Shown here piece after piece: positions 32,723 to 43,078 of a DNA stretch of 64,000 nt; position 1 is the stretch's first letter, and every line of letters begins with the position of its first letter. The notes beneath the pieces are model-generated. The model was not told the DNA's origin. It was given only the letters and a program-made list of their open reading frames with translations, and did not search any database. Both the position numbers and the translations under genes were made by a program. Origin of the DNA: Streptomyces sp. Isolate_45 (GTDB lineage: Bacteria > Actinomycetota > Actinomycetes > Streptomycetales > Streptomycetaceae); NCBI RefSeq assembly GCF_024721315.2, contig NZ_JANFAK020000011.1:36025-100024 (forward strand), read 5' to 3'.

Positions 32723-33820
32723 ATGTCTGTCACATTGAGCTCCGGAAGAGCCGCCGCCGCTCTTCGCACGTCGGCACGCGTCAGTGCCGAGTCGCTGGTG
32801 GTGCTGGCGATGGCGGCGGTCACCCTCTGGATCCTCGGCCGCATGTGGTCGGTGGTCTGGCCGCTCATAGTCGCCCTCTTCCTCACCACCCTCACCTGGC
32901 CCCTGGCCTCCTTCCTACGGCGCCGCGGATGGCGGCCCGCGCTCGCCGCGACCGCGGTCACCCTGCTGTTCCTCCTCGTGGCCGCGGGCATCGTCGCGCT
33001 GATCGCCGTCCCCGTGGCCTCCCAGTCGGGCGAGCTGGTCGAAGGCGTGCGCCAGGGCATCCAGCAACTGCGGGAGTGGGCCGCCGGGCCGCCGCTGAAC
33101 ATCGGCGACGACCAACTCACGGGCGCCTTCGACGCCGCCATGGCCCGCCTCCAGAACAGCGTCGGCAGCGCGGTCTCCACCGTCGCCACCGGCGTCAGCA
33201 CCGTGTTCAACGGCCTGGTCGCCGCTGTCCTGGCGCTCTTCCTGATGTTCTTCTTCCTCAAGGACGGCCCCCGGTTCCTGCCCTGGCTCACCCGCCAGCT
33301 CCCCGGCCGGTTCGCCACCGACGTCCCTGTCGTGGCCGCCCGCAGTTGGGACACCCTGGGATCGTTCGTGCGCTCCCAGGCCTTCGTCGGGCTCCTCGAC
33401 GCCGTGTTCATCGGACTCGGACTGTGGATCGTGGGCGTGCCGCTGGTGCTGCCGCTGGCGGTGCTGACCTTCGTGTCCGCGTTCGTACCGATCGTCGGTG
33501 CCCTGTTCGCCGGACTGGTGGCGGTGCTCATCGCCCTGGTGTCCAACGGGCTGACGGACGCGCTGATCGTGCTGGCGATCATCATCGGGGTGCAGCAGCT
33601 CGAAGGAAACGTGTTCCAGCCGATGATCCAGAGCCGCAGCCTCGGCCTCCACGCGGCGGTGGTCCTCCTGGCGGTCACCCTCGGCGGCAGCCTGGCCGGC
33701 GTGGTGGGCAGCCTGCTCGCGGTGCCGGCGGCGGCGCTCATCGCCGTCTTCTGGAACTACCTGCGCGAGCAGCTGACCGAAACCGAACCCCCGACGGTGG
33801 AGGCGGCGCCGGCGACCTGA
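32723..33820 (+). CDS. AI-2E family transporter (PerM-like)
   Basis: 365 residues from ATG 32723 with AAGGTGA upstream; a GTG at 32714 is an alternative. About seven to eight membrane segments. The family pattern includes the central amphipathic region, LFLMFFFLKDG, then FVSAFVPIVGALFAG and QQLEGNVFQPMIQSRSLGLHAAVVL. Family members were named for AI-2 export in E. coli, but others are Na+/H+ antiporters, so the substrate is open. A strong terminator lies behind it. Confidence 0.9.
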   Translation: MSVTLSSGRAAAALRTSARVSAESLVVLAMAAVTLWILGRMWSVVWPLIVALFLTTLTWPLASFLRRRGWRPALAATAVTLLFLLVAAGIVALIAVPVASQSGELVEGVRQGIQQLREWAAGPPLNIGDDQLTGAFDAAMARLQNSVGSAVSTVATGVSTVFNGLVAAVLALFLMFFFLKDGPRFLPWLTRQLPGRFATDVPVVAARSWDTLGSFVRSQAFVGLLDAVFIGLGLWIVGVPLVLPLAVLTFVSAFVPIVGALFAGLVAVLIALVSNGLTDALIVLAIIIGVQQLEGNVFQPMIQSRSLGLHAAVVLLAVTLGGSLAGVVGSLLAVPAAALIAVFWNYLREQLTETEPPTVEAAPAT

Positions 33821-33873
33821 GCCGTCGACCGGGGCGGCCCGACAGGCCCCGGTCACCGGCCCTCGGCCCCGCC

Positions 33874-33909
33874 GCGAAGGACCCCGGTCGTCGGACCGGG
33901 GTCCTTCGC
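33874..33909. terminator. Perfect 16-bp hairpin terminator
   Basis: The arms GCGAAGGACCCCGGTC (33874-33889) and GACCGGGGTCCTTCGC (33894-33909) flank a GTCG loop, 53 nt after the transporter stop. Confidence 0.85.
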
Positions 33910-34065
33910 CGTTCCCACCGGTCGCCGGAACGCCGCGCCGCTCCGGCTGACAACGGCGTGCGCGGGCCACGCACCCGCCCGGCCACATCCCCGCCGGGCC
34001 GGGGGTGTTGGCCCCGCGTACCGGGGTAAGCGCGCGACACCGCCCCGAGTGGAGGAGGACCCCGC

Positions 34066-35211
<1,146 letters not shown>

Positions 35212-35333
35212 CTCCCGCGGCCCTGAGCCGCCGCGCGAGGTCCCCGGCCGCGGAACGCCTGCTTGATCGCGGAGGCACGGGGTAGACGGTGGGCGATCGA
35301 GTGCGGCCCCGTGTACCAGGAGAGTGACCCACG

Positions 35334-35759
35334 ATGACGGACGACGCCTACCTGTTCCTCGCGACCCCCACCGCCGGCTGGCAGGGGACGCCCCTGATCC
35401 TCGTCGGACAGCTGGAGTGCCTGGACACCCCGGCCGTGCGGGCCTGGTTCACCGCCCAGAACGTCAGTCCCGCGTCCGCCGAAGTCCGTGTGGTTCCCCC
35501 GGAGGAGACGACCCTCATCCCCGAGGGCGCCGAGCGGCTCCCGATCCCGTTGGCGGCGGAGGAACTGGAACGGGTCCGCCGCGCGGCGGCCACGGAGACC
35601 GTCGCGGGTGTCGAGGAGGACCTGGCCGCGTTCCGCGACAGCGAGGACAACCGGGACGACCTGCTGCGCCGCGCACTCGCCGCCGGAGTCCCGGCCCACA
35701 GGATCGTCGAACTCTCCGGCGTGGACCCCACCACCCTCTCCTCCGTCTCGGGCGGCTGA
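35334..35759 (+). CDS. Hypothetical protein with HTH-like C-terminus
   Basis: 141 residues. It starts MTDDAYLFLATPTAGWQGTP; the middle is acidic, and the C-terminal LLRRALAAGVPAHRIVELSG followed by DPTTLSSV has the helix-turn-helix pattern seen in small Streptomyces proteins. No family name is offered. It lies between two kinase genes, 122 nt after the first in the same direction and convergent with the second, so it could be a kinase substrate or a regulator. Confidence 0.6.
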   Translation: MTDDAYLFLATPTAGWQGTPLILVGQLECLDTPAVRAWFTAQNVSPASAEVRVVPPEETTLIPEGAERLPIPLAAEELERVRRAAATETVAGVEEDLAAFRDSEDNRDDLLRRALAAGVPAHRIVELSGVDPTTLSSVSGG

Positions 35760-35795
35760 ACGCACGGGGGAGGCGTAGGGGGCAGGCGTCAGGCG

Positions 35796-38219
35796 TCAGG
35801 GAGTGCTCACGCCGCTCTTCACGGCGGTCCAGCCGCCGCCCCGCACCGCGTACACCGTCAGCCGCCGGTCGAGCGTGTCCCCGTACGCGTCGAATGCGAC
35901 GCGGCCGGTGACGCCGTCGAACGACAGCCCCGCCACGGCCTGCGGCATCTTCGACCGGGCGTCCGCGGGAAGGCTGCCGGCGGCGGCCACGACGGCTTTC
36001 ACGCCCTCGATGACCGTCCAGGCGGCGTCGTACGCGTAGGGACCGTAGGAACCGGCCGGCTCGGGGTAGCCGGCCTCCCGGTACCGGGAGAGGAAGTCCG
36101 CTCCGGCGGACAGGTTCTCGGCGGGCACACCGATGTTGGTGGTGAGGTCGCCCTCGGCCTTCGTGTTGGTCGTGAGGAACTGCTGGTCGAAGATGCCGTC
36201 GCCGCCCATCAGGGGAACGCTCACGCCCGCCTGCTTGAGCTGCTGGGAGAGCGGCCCGGCCGTGGCGGAGTAGCCGCCGAAGTACACGGCGTCGGCGCCG
36301 GAGGCCCGGACCTTCGCGGCGAGCCCCGAGAAGGTGGTGTCTGCGGGGTCGACGCGGTCCGCGCCGACGACCATCCCGCCGAGCTTCGTGAACTCGGCCT
36401 TGAACCCGCTCGCCAGGCCGGTGCCGTAAGGGCTGTTGTCGTCGATGAGGTACAGCTTCGACTTGCCGGCCTCGCCGTGGAGGTACCGTGCGGCGAACGG
36501 CCCCTGGTCGACGTCCGTGGCGACGGTCCGGAAGTAGGACGGGTACGGACGGGATTTGCTCCCGTCGGCCCAGCGCGGGCCCAGCGTCAGCACCGGATCG
36601 GTGTTGCCCGGTGACACGTTGACCAGGTTCGCCTGGGCGAGCGGCGCCACCATGGTCCGCGCCACGGACGAGTTCAGCGGACCGACGACGCCCAGCACCT
36701 TCGCGTCGGAAATGAACAGGGCTGCGTTCGGAGCGCCCCTGGCGGCCTTCGCCTCGTCGTCCAGGGCCTTGATCTCGAACCGCACACCGGGCACGTGACG
36801 GGTCCGGTTGGCGGTCCGCACCGCCAGGTCGGCGGAGTTCTTGATGCCGACGCCCCAGGAGGACAGGTCCCCGCTGAGCGGTGCGTCGACGCCGATCACC
36901 ACCGTCACGGAGGAGGACTCGGAGCCGCTGCCGGAACCCGGGCCGTCGTCGGGCGGGTCGTTGCGGACGAGGGAGTAGGTCAGGGCCGAACCGCCCGCGA
37001 GCGTGGCCACGGCCAGGCCCACCAGCACGGAACGTCGGGCAAGGGGCCGCCCGGCGGCGGGCCGCCGCCCGGTGGGCCGCTCAGCCACGGGACCGCCGAG
37101 CGCGGCGGTCGCCTCGGCGGGCCGGGCCGTGCTCCCGGAGTCCCGGGCCGTGCTCCCGAAGTCCCGGGCGGTCGCCCCGGAGCCCCCGACCCGGGAGTCC
37201 CCGACCCCGGAGTCCGCGGCCCCGGAGCCCGGGACCTCCGCGTCGGGGGCCGCCGGCGCGGTGTCCGCCACCGTGGGCGTCGGCCGGGCGTCCGGCTGCG
37301 CCACCCGCTCCGTCGGGGTGGGCTCCGTCCGCGTCGGCGCCTCCGGCCCGGGCCGGTCGGCCCCGGTGGGCGTACCCGCCGGGGGCCGGAGCGAGCCCAG
37401 CACCGACGCCAGCAGCTCGGCGGCCTCCGCGGCGCCGGCGCGCTCCGCCGGGTCCTTGGTGAGCAGCGCCTCCAACACGGGAGCCAGCGGACCGGCGTGG
37501 ACCGGCGGCCGGTGGGGACGGGTGAAGACGGCCACGGCGAGGGCGTGCAGCCCCTCGGCTTCGAACGGCGGCCGCCCCTCGACGGCGTGGTAGAGGGTGG
37601 CGCCCAGTGCCCACAGGTCGTTCGCGGGAGTCGGGCGCTTGCCCTCCAACTGCTCGGGCGGCATGTACTGGGGGGTGCCGATGACGATGCCGCTGTGGCT
37701 GAGCTTGGTCGTGGCGTCCGCGAGGTGGGCGATGCCGAAATCGGTGAGGACCACGCGGTCCTTGGCCAGCAGCACGTTGTCCGGCTTGATGTCGCGGTGG
37801 ACGATCCGGGCGTCGTGCGCCTCCACGAGCGCGTCGAGCACGGCGGCGCCGATCTCCGCGACCCGCCGTACCGGCAGCCGTCCCTCCTGCCGGATGACGG
37901 CGGCGAGGGACTGCCCCCGGACGAACTCCATGACGATCACGGGGGCGCCGTGGTGCTCCACGACGTCATGGATGGTGATGATCCCCGGATGGCTGAGCGT
38001 GACCGCCGCCCGGGCCTCGGCGGTGAAGCGTCCGAGCAGCGTCGCCCGGTCGTCGTCGGCCAGCCCCGGCGGGAAGAGGATCTCCTTGACCGCGACCTCG
38101 CGTCCGAAGAGCTGTCGGTCGACGCCCCGCCACACCCGGCCCATGCCCCCTTGGCCGATACGTTCGAGGAGCTGGTACCTGCCGGCGATGAGTTCGGGGT
38201 TCTGCTCGGTCACGCGCAC
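35796..38219 (-). CDS. Receptor Ser/Thr kinase with periplasmic ligand-binding domain
   Basis: 807 residues. The N-terminal kinase (about 10-270) is complete: IGQGGMGRVW, Lys in VAVKEILFP, HRDIKPDN, TDFGIAHL. A long Pro/Ala/Ser-Thr linker with tandem repeats is followed by one membrane segment (RRSVLVGLAVATLAGGSALT) and an outer domain of about 390 residues with the layout of branched-chain amino-acid/LivK-type binding proteins (GVDAPLSGDLSSWGVGIKNS, VVGPLNSSVARTM, IDDNSPYGTGLA, GGYSATAGPLSQQLK). It most likely senses an amino-acid-like ligand outside and phosphorylates targets inside. Start is GTG 38219 or GTG 38213. Confidence 0.9.
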   Translation of the reverse strand: MRVTEQNPELIAGRYQLLERIGQGGMGRVWRGVDRQLFGREVAVKEILFPPGLADDDRATLLGRFTAEARAAVTLSHPGIITIHDVVEHHGAPVIVMEFVRGQSLAAVIRQEGRLPVRRVAEIGAAVLDALVEAHDARIVHRDIKPDNVLLAKDRVVLTDFGIAHLADATTKLSHSGIVIGTPQYMPPEQLEGKRPTPANDLWALGATLYHAVEGRPPFEAEGLHALAVAVFTRPHRPPVHAGPLAPVLEALLTKDPAERAGAAEAAELLASVLGSLRPPAGTPTGADRPGPEAPTRTEPTPTERVAQPDARPTPTVADTAPAAPDAEVPGSGAADSGVGDSRVGGSGATARDFGSTARDSGSTARPAEATAALGGPVAERPTGRRPAAGRPLARRSVLVGLAVATLAGGSALTYSLVRNDPPDDGPGSGSGSESSSVTVVIGVDAPLSGDLSSWGVGIKNSADLAVRTANRTRHVPGVRFEIKALDDEAKAARGAPNAALFISDAKVLGVVGPLNSSVARTMVAPLAQANLVNVSPGNTDPVLTLGPRWADGSKSRPYPSYFRTVATDVDQGPFAARYLHGEAGKSKLYLIDDNSPYGTGLASGFKAEFTKLGGMVVGADRVDPADTTFSGLAAKVRASGADAVYFGGYSATAGPLSQQLKQAGVSVPLMGGDGIFDQQFLTTNTKAEGDLTTNIGVPAENLSAGADFLSRYREAGYPEPAGSYGPYAYDAAWTVIEGVKAVVAAAGSLPADARSKMPQAVAGLSFDGVTGRVAFDAYGDTLDRRLTVYAVRGGGWTAVKSGVSTP
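37123..37230. repeat. Tandem repeats in the kinase linker
   Basis: Three 21-bp units beginning CGGGCCGTGCTCCCG (37123, 37144 and a diverged copy at 37165) are followed by three 15-bp units (37186-37230). They encode GSTARDS-like and SGVGDS-like repeats in the flexible linker before the membrane segment; copy number probably varies between strains. Confidence 0.8.
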
Positions 38220-38684
38220 ACTCTAGGACCTGATCGGCCGAACAGGTGACGAGCCGATCGGCGGCCGCGCGAGCGACGCACCCGCTCGGCCCTCAGTGCA
38301 CCCACCGGGCAGGCGTACGGGGGCCGGGACGGGGCACGTCCGAACGGACGCCAGAACGTGATCGTTTCATAGCATCTTGGGTACCTCGATTGGTCGTTTA
38401 TGGGCCCGGAATAACCGGTGCGGGCTGTCCTTACCGCAAGGTCACATGGCGAACCCGAACTGACTATGCTCCCCGATGTGTTGCGCTGCGCTCACAGCGA
38501 GTCATGGACGCTGTGGTGCGCTGCGGATGGACCGTGGCCGCACAGGGGAGTGGCATCGGCGCGTTCCCGGAGTGACCCGTCGGGACGTCATCGAGCACGC
38601 GTGCGAGCGCGGGTGCCGTCCGTTGTCCCTTTCGGTGCATCGCAACACCTCAGTCCGCTCATATCAGACTGGTAGGGGACCTTG
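38220..38684. other. Divergent control region between receptor kinase and conservon
   Basis: 465 bp with a locally lower GC stretch around 38355-38480. TATGCT at 38465-38470 is a reasonable -10 for the conservon, giving a long leader of about 200 nt before cvnA, but its -35 is poor. Frames in this interval look like noise, with no good ribosome-binding sites or conserved motifs. Confidence 0.4.
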
Positions 38685-40184
38685 ATGGTTCGTGCAGGTG
38701 CAATTTCCAGATCCCGGCCAACCGCAGCAGTCCGGGAGTGGCTGCTCCCTCCCGGAGTCCTGGCCGGAGCCACCGCGATGGCGTTGCTCCTTTCCCCTGC
38801 ACACATATGGACGACGGTTGCCTGGTGCGGCGTCGCCGCCGTGCTGCTGACGGTCATCACCTCGGCCGAGACCGTGCGCCGTCTGCGCTCCGCCGAAGTC
38901 GCCCGCCGGACACAGGCGCGGGCCGAGGCGGAAGCCCACTACGCGCAACGCGAGGCCGCGCTGCTCGGGCGCCTGGCGGACCAGCGGGCGACCACCGTCT
39001 GGCTCGCCGAGGAACTGCTCCCCGCCGCGGTCGCCCGTCTGCAGAAGGGCGATTCCGCATCGGACATCCTGCAGGCCGTGAGCTTCGGGACCCATCTGGA
39101 CCCGGAGTTCACCGAAGCGCTCGAAGGAGCGCTGCAGACGCTCCTGGAAGCCGTGGAGGCCGAGGAGCACACGCGGGACGCCTCCCAGCGCGCTCTGGTG
39201 GCCGTCGCGCGCAGGGTCCAGTCGATCGTGCACCAGCTCGCCAGGGACCTGCGTTCCATGCAGATCATGCACGGCACGGACGTCATCGTCTCCCGGGGCC
39301 TGCAGGACATCGACCACCGCAACGCGCTGATCGGCCGCCTCGCCGCCAGCATCGCGGTCCTCGGCGACGCCCGCCCCGGACGACAGTGGTCCAAGCCGAT
39401 CCCGCTCTACGACGTCCTGCGCGGCGCCATGTCACGCATCGTGGACTATCCCCGCGTGCGACTGCAGGCGGTGGCGGAGGTGGCGGTCATCGGCCCCGGC
39501 GCCGAACCGCTGATCCACCTGCTCGCCGAACTCCTGGACAACGCGACGACGTTCTCGCCGCCGCACACCCCGGTGGAAGTGACCGCGAGCGAGGTGCCCT
39601 CCGGCATCGCGATCGAGATCGAGGACCGCGGCGTCGGCCTCACCGAGGAGGTCCGGGAGCACGTCGAACGCGTCATGGCGCGGGCGGTCACGGGCATCAA
39701 CCTGGCGGGCCTGGGCGAGGTCACGCAGCTCGGCCTGCCGGTCGTCAGCAGGCTCGCCCACGAGCACGGCTGCGAGGTCGACCTGCGCACCTCCGCCTAC
39801 GGCGGTGTACGGGCGGTGGTGCTCGTGCCCAGGCGTCTGATCACCACGGTTCCGCAGTCCATCGTCAGGCGGCCCCAGGAACCCGTGCGCAAGCGTCAGG
39901 GAGGCCCCGCGCTGTCCCGCCCCATGCCGGTGCGCGACGTCGCCGAGGACGCGGCCGAGGCCAGGAAGACCCTGGGCGGACTGCCTCAACGACGACGCGA
40001 GTCACCCGTCCCGACACCGGTCGTACTGGCCACCCCCACGCCTCCCGTCGCTCCGGTCATCTCCTGGGGCACCTCCGGCAGCACCCGTCAGCCGGGTCTG
40101 ATGTGGGAGGCGTTCAACGGCGAGAGGCGATCGGGCGCCGAACCTTCCACTTCCCACAGCGAGCCGTCAGATGAGGTTGAGTAA
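38685..40184 (+). CDS. cvnA: CvnA-like sensor histidine-kinase-type ATPase
   Basis: 499 residues from ATG 38685 (TTG 38682 lies just before it; GGGGA upstream). Two hydrophobic segments lie near residues 20-60, followed by a coiled-coil-like region rich in Arg/Glu/Ala and a HATPase_c domain with ELLDNATTFSPPHTPVEV, DRGVGL and GLGLPVV-type boxes (here VTQLGLPVVSRLA). The tail is Pro-rich and disordered. In conservons CvnA is the membrane sensor that gathers CvnB-D, like a eukaryotic receptor for a G-protein switch. Gene order confirms the assignment. Confidence 0.9.
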   Translation: MVRAGAISRSRPTAAVREWLLPPGVLAGATAMALLLSPAHIWTTVAWCGVAAVLLTVITSAETVRRLRSAEVARRTQARAEAEAHYAQREAALLGRLADQRATTVWLAEELLPAAVARLQKGDSASDILQAVSFGTHLDPEFTEALEGALQTLLEAVEAEEHTRDASQRALVAVARRVQSIVHQLARDLRSMQIMHGTDVIVSRGLQDIDHRNALIGRLAASIAVLGDARPGRQWSKPIPLYDVLRGAMSRIVDYPRVRLQAVAEVAVIGPGAEPLIHLLAELLDNATTFSPPHTPVEVTASEVPSGIAIEIEDRGVGLTEEVREHVERVMARAVTGINLAGLGEVTQLGLPVVSRLAHEHGCEVDLRTSAYGGVRAVVLVPRRLITTVPQSIVRRPQEPVRKRQGGPALSRPMPVRDVAEDAAEARKTLGGLPQRRRESPVPTPVVLATPTPPVAPVISWGTSGSTRQPGLMWEAFNGERRSGAEPSTSHSEPSDEVE

Positions 40185-40185
40185 C

Positions 40186-40593
40186 ATGCAGCCACTGCCC
40201 AACATGGACTGGATGCTCAAGGAGCTCGTGGGCGGTGTCCCTTACGTGCGACACGTGGTCGTCCTGTCGTCGGACGGCCTGTGCATCGGTCAGGCGAACA
40301 CGGCGCCCGACACCGCCGACGCCCTCGCCGCCGCCTGCTCGGGCATCCAGAGCCTGGCGAGGGCCGTCGCGCAGATGTTCCCGCACGGGGACGGCTCGAC
40401 GCGGATGGTCGGCATCGAGGCCGACGGCGGGTACTTCTCCTTGATGGCGGCCGGCCCCGGAGCCGCCCTCGCGGTGCTGGCCGACGAGGAGGTGGACGCC
40501 GGACTCCTCGGCGACCGCATGAGGACGTTGGTGGTCCGGATCGGTCAGCACATGACCAGCCCGCCCCGTGAGGATGTCGGGCAGGCGATGTGA
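40186..40593 (+). CDS. cvnB: CvnB roadblock/LC7-domain protein
   Basis: 135 residues from ATG 40186, preferred over ATG 40171 because GAGG lies nine nt before it. A single roadblock/LC7 fold: MDWMLKELVGGVPYVRHVVV, LSSDGLCIG, GGYFSLMAAGPGAALAVLAD and VVRIGQHM. In conservons it works with CvnD like an MglB-type GTPase-activating partner. Its stop overlaps the start of cvnC. Confidence 0.92.
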   Translation: MQPLPNMDWMLKELVGGVPYVRHVVVLSSDGLCIGQANTAPDTADALAAACSGIQSLARAVAQMFPHGDGSTRMVGIEADGGYFSLMAAGPGAALAVLADEEVDAGLLGDRMRTLVVRIGQHMTSPPREDVGQAM

Positions 40594-40946
40594 CATCAGA
40601 GAATCCGGACCCGTGGGATGAAGGCACCCCCGTTCCGCTCTACGTCATCACCGGCGGCCCGGCATCCGCGGCGAAGACCTACGACCTGGTCACCCTCATC
40701 GCGGCGAGGTCCGAGCCCGACCCCTCGATGCAGCCCGAACAGGCCGCCATCCTCTCCCTGTGCACCTACCCGCTCTCGGTGGCCGAGGTGTCGGCCTACC
40801 TGAGCCTGCCGTTCAGCGTCGTCACCGTACTGCTGTCCAAACTCGTCGACGAAGAGCGGCTCGAAGCCATCGCACCCGTACCGGTGGCTGCCTTTCCCGA
40901 ACGCGGCCTGCTGGAGGCGGTGATCCATGGACTACGCAAGCTCTGA
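40590..40946 (+). CDS. cvnC: CvnC DUF742 protein
   Basis: 118 residues from GTG 40590 (GTGA overlap with cvnB). DUF742 signature: PLYVITGG near the start, YDLVTLIA, and a winged-helix-like second half with LSVAEVSAYLSLPFSVVTVL followed by DEERLEAIAPV. Its function in conservons is unclear; it may bridge CvnB and the GTPase. It overlaps cvnD by 20 nt. Confidence 0.92.
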   Translation: MTSENPDPWDEGTPVPLYVITGGPASAAKTYDLVTLIAARSEPDPSMQPEQAAILSLCTYPLSVAEVSAYLSLPFSVVTVLLSKLVDEERLEAIAPVPVAAFPERGLLEAVIHGLRKL

Positions 40947-41550
40947 GGTGCCCGGCGCCGGCCGGCGCGACGCCGGCATGCTGCTGCCCCACGGCGCCAG
41001 GGGAGTGAAGGTGGTGGTCGTCGGCGGCTTCGGGGTCGGCAAGACCACCATGGTCGGCGCCGTGAGCGAGATCCCACCGCTGACCACCGAGGAGACGATG
41101 ACGCAGGCGGGCGTCGGGATCGACCACAATCCCGGCGTCTCGGGCAAGAACACCACGACCGTCGCGATGGACTTCGGCCGGATCAGCATCAACCAGGAGC
41201 TGATCCTCTACCTGTTCGGGACACCCGGACAGGAGCGCTTCTGGTTCCTGTGGAACGGCATCTTCGAAGGCGCGCTCGGTGCCGTGGTCCTCGTCGACAC
41301 CCGCACGATCGAAGTCTGCTTCGAGGTCGTCACCCGTCTCGAAGACCGCCGCGTCCCGTTCGTCGTCGTCGTCAACACCTTCCCGGAGGCCCCGCAGTAC
41401 CCCCTGCCCGACCTGCGCACCGCCCTGGCCCTCAGCGACTCCGTGCCCATCGTCACCTGTGACGCACGGGACCGGGCGTCCTGCCGCGACGCCCTGCTCT
41501 CGCTGATGGTCTACCTGTGCACCCTTGCAGCCGCCCAGGAGACCGCATGA
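40927..41550 (+). CDS. cvnD: CvnD Ras-like GTPase
   Basis: 207 residues. P-loop GGFGVGKTT, switch region with TTVAMDFGRI, then LFGTPGQERFWFLW (the DxxG equivalent with the Gln kept) and VVVVNTF at the place of the NKxD-type box. It is the molecular switch of the conservon, cycling between GTP and GDP under control of CvnA/B. Its stop overlaps the start of the P450 gene. Confidence 0.93.
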   Translation: MDYASSEVPGAGRRDAGMLLPHGARGVKVVVVGGFGVGKTTMVGAVSEIPPLTTEETMTQAGVGIDHNPGVSGKNTTTVAMDFGRISINQELILYLFGTPGQERFWFLWNGIFEGALGAVVLVDTRTIEVCFEVVTRLEDRRVPFVVVVNTFPEAPQYPLPDLRTALALSDSVPIVTCDARDRASCRDALLSLMVYLCTLAAAQETA

Positions 41551-42995
41551 CCTTCCCACCCCCCGAACACGCCACCGAGTACGGCGGTTCGGTCCCGCCC
41601 CCGGGCTGCCCGGCCCACACCGCCACGGGACCCGGCGGAGCCACCCGTCTCTACGGCCCCGCCGCGGAGACGGACCCCATGGGCCTGTACGAGAAACTGC
41701 GGGCCGAGCACGGTCCCGTGGCGCCCGTCCTCCTCGACGGTGACGTACGCGCCTGGCTCGTCCTCGGCTACCAGGAGAACCGGGACGTGGCCAGCCGCCC
41801 CACCCAGTTCTCCCGCGACCCCCGCGTCTGGCACGGCTGGAGGAGCGGGGAGATCGACCCCGCCACCTCACCCCTGGTCCCGATGATCGGCTGGCGGCCC
41901 GACTGCGTCTGCGCGGACGGCGAGGAACACCAGCGCCTGCGCGGCGCCGTCACGGCCGGCCTGAGCCAGTTCGACCACCGCGGGGTCCGCCGCCACATCA
42001 CCCGCTTCTCCCACCAGGTGATCGACACGTTCAGCGAGAGCGGCGAGGCCGAGCTGGTGGGCCAGTTCACCGAGCACGTGCCCATGCTGACCCTCACCCA
42101 CCTGCTCGGCATGTCGGAGGAGGACGGCCCCGGGCTCGTGCACGCCGCCCGTGACCTCTTCAAGGCCACCGAGACCTCGCTGGCCAGCAACGCCTACGTG
42201 CTGCGCAGCCTGGAACGGCTCGTCATCGCCAAGCGGACCCGCCCCGGCCAGGACATCGCCTCCGCGCTGCTGGCCCACCCCGCCCGCCTCACGGACGAGG
42301 AGGTCCAACACCACCTGCGGCTCATCCTGCTCGCCGGTTACGAGACGACCGCCAACCTCATGTCCAACGTCCTGCGGATGGTCGTCACCGACCCCCGGTT
42401 CCGCGGTTCCCTGGCGGGCGGCCAGATGACGCTCCCCGAGGCCGTCGAGCAGGTGCTCTGGGACGAGCCGCCCCTGATGGTGTGCCCGGGGCGCTGGGCC
42501 AACGGCGACACCGTCCTCGGTGGTCGACAGATCAGGGCCGGGGACATGCTCCTGCTGGGCCTGGCCGCCGGGAACGTCGACCAGACGATCCGCAGGGACC
42601 CCTCGACGCCCGTGCATCACAACCGCGCGCACCTGGCCTTCAGCGCGGGGACGCACGAATGCCCGGGTCAGGACATCGGCCGCATCATTGCCGACACGGG
42701 CATCGACATCCTGCTCACCCGGCTGCCGGACATCACCCTGGCCGTCCCCGAGGAAGCCCTGACCTGGCGCTCCTCCACCTGGGCCCGGCACCTGACGGCG
42801 CTGCCCGTGACCTTCGCGCCACGCGCTCCGCGGCCGCACGACGCCCCCGCCCCGCTACCGGCCGCTCCCGTCCGGAGCGGCGCAACCCCACAGGCGGCGC
42901 CGCCGCGACCCGTGGCCGAGCCCGTGGTGTCGCACCGGCTCCAGCCCCGCGCCTCCTGGTGGGCGCGTCTCACCGGCCTCCTGAGGGGGCGGTAG
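41547..42995 (+). CDS. cvnE: CvnE cytochrome P450, CYP157-like, without EXXR
   Basis: 482 residues from ATG 41547, overlapping the cvnD stop (ATGA). The I-helix is normal (LLAGYETTAN) and the haem loop reads FSAGTHECPGQ with Cys372. At the K-helix, where P450s have EXXR, the sequence is EQVLW (301-305), so both Glu and Arg of the motif are replaced. The same EQxLW pattern is the published feature of S. coelicolor CYP157C1. The last 60 residues are Pro/Ala-rich. Its substrate is unknown; a terpene synthase lies convergently behind it. Confidence 0.93.
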   Translation: MTFPPPEHATEYGGSVPPPGCPAHTATGPGGATRLYGPAAETDPMGLYEKLRAEHGPVAPVLLDGDVRAWLVLGYQENRDVASRPTQFSRDPRVWHGWRSGEIDPATSPLVPMIGWRPDCVCADGEEHQRLRGAVTAGLSQFDHRGVRRHITRFSHQVIDTFSESGEAELVGQFTEHVPMLTLTHLLGMSEEDGPGLVHAARDLFKATETSLASNAYVLRSLERLVIAKRTRPGQDIASALLAHPARLTDEEVQHHLRLILLAGYETTANLMSNVLRMVVTDPRFRGSLAGGQMTLPEAVEQVLWDEPPLMVCPGRWANGDTVLGGRQIRAGDMLLLGLAAGNVDQTIRRDPSTPVHHNRAHLAFSAGTHECPGQDIGRIIADTGIDILLTRLPDITLAVPEEALTWRSSTWARHLTALPVTFAPRAPRPHDAPAPLPAAPVRSGATPQAAPPRPVAEPVVSHRLQPRASWWARLTGLLRGR

Positions 42996-43025
42996 GCGAA
43001 ACGACCGCGCACCGCGCGCACGGGG

Positions 43026-43055
43026 GAGGGGCGCCGGCAGCATTCGGCGCCCCTC
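43026..43055. terminator. Bidirectional hairpin between cvnE and terpene synthase
   Basis: The 11-bp arms GAGGGGCGCCG (43026-43036) and CGGCGCCCCTC (43045-43055) enclose an 8-nt loop, between the stops of two convergent genes. Confidence 0.75.
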
Positions 43056-43078
43056 GGTCGACACCGGCCCCGACACCG

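Noticed and set aside
38246..38680. Short frames between the receptor kinase and cvnA
   Set aside because: No ribosome-binding sites or recognisable motifs; three overlapping frames of equal length indicate chance openings.
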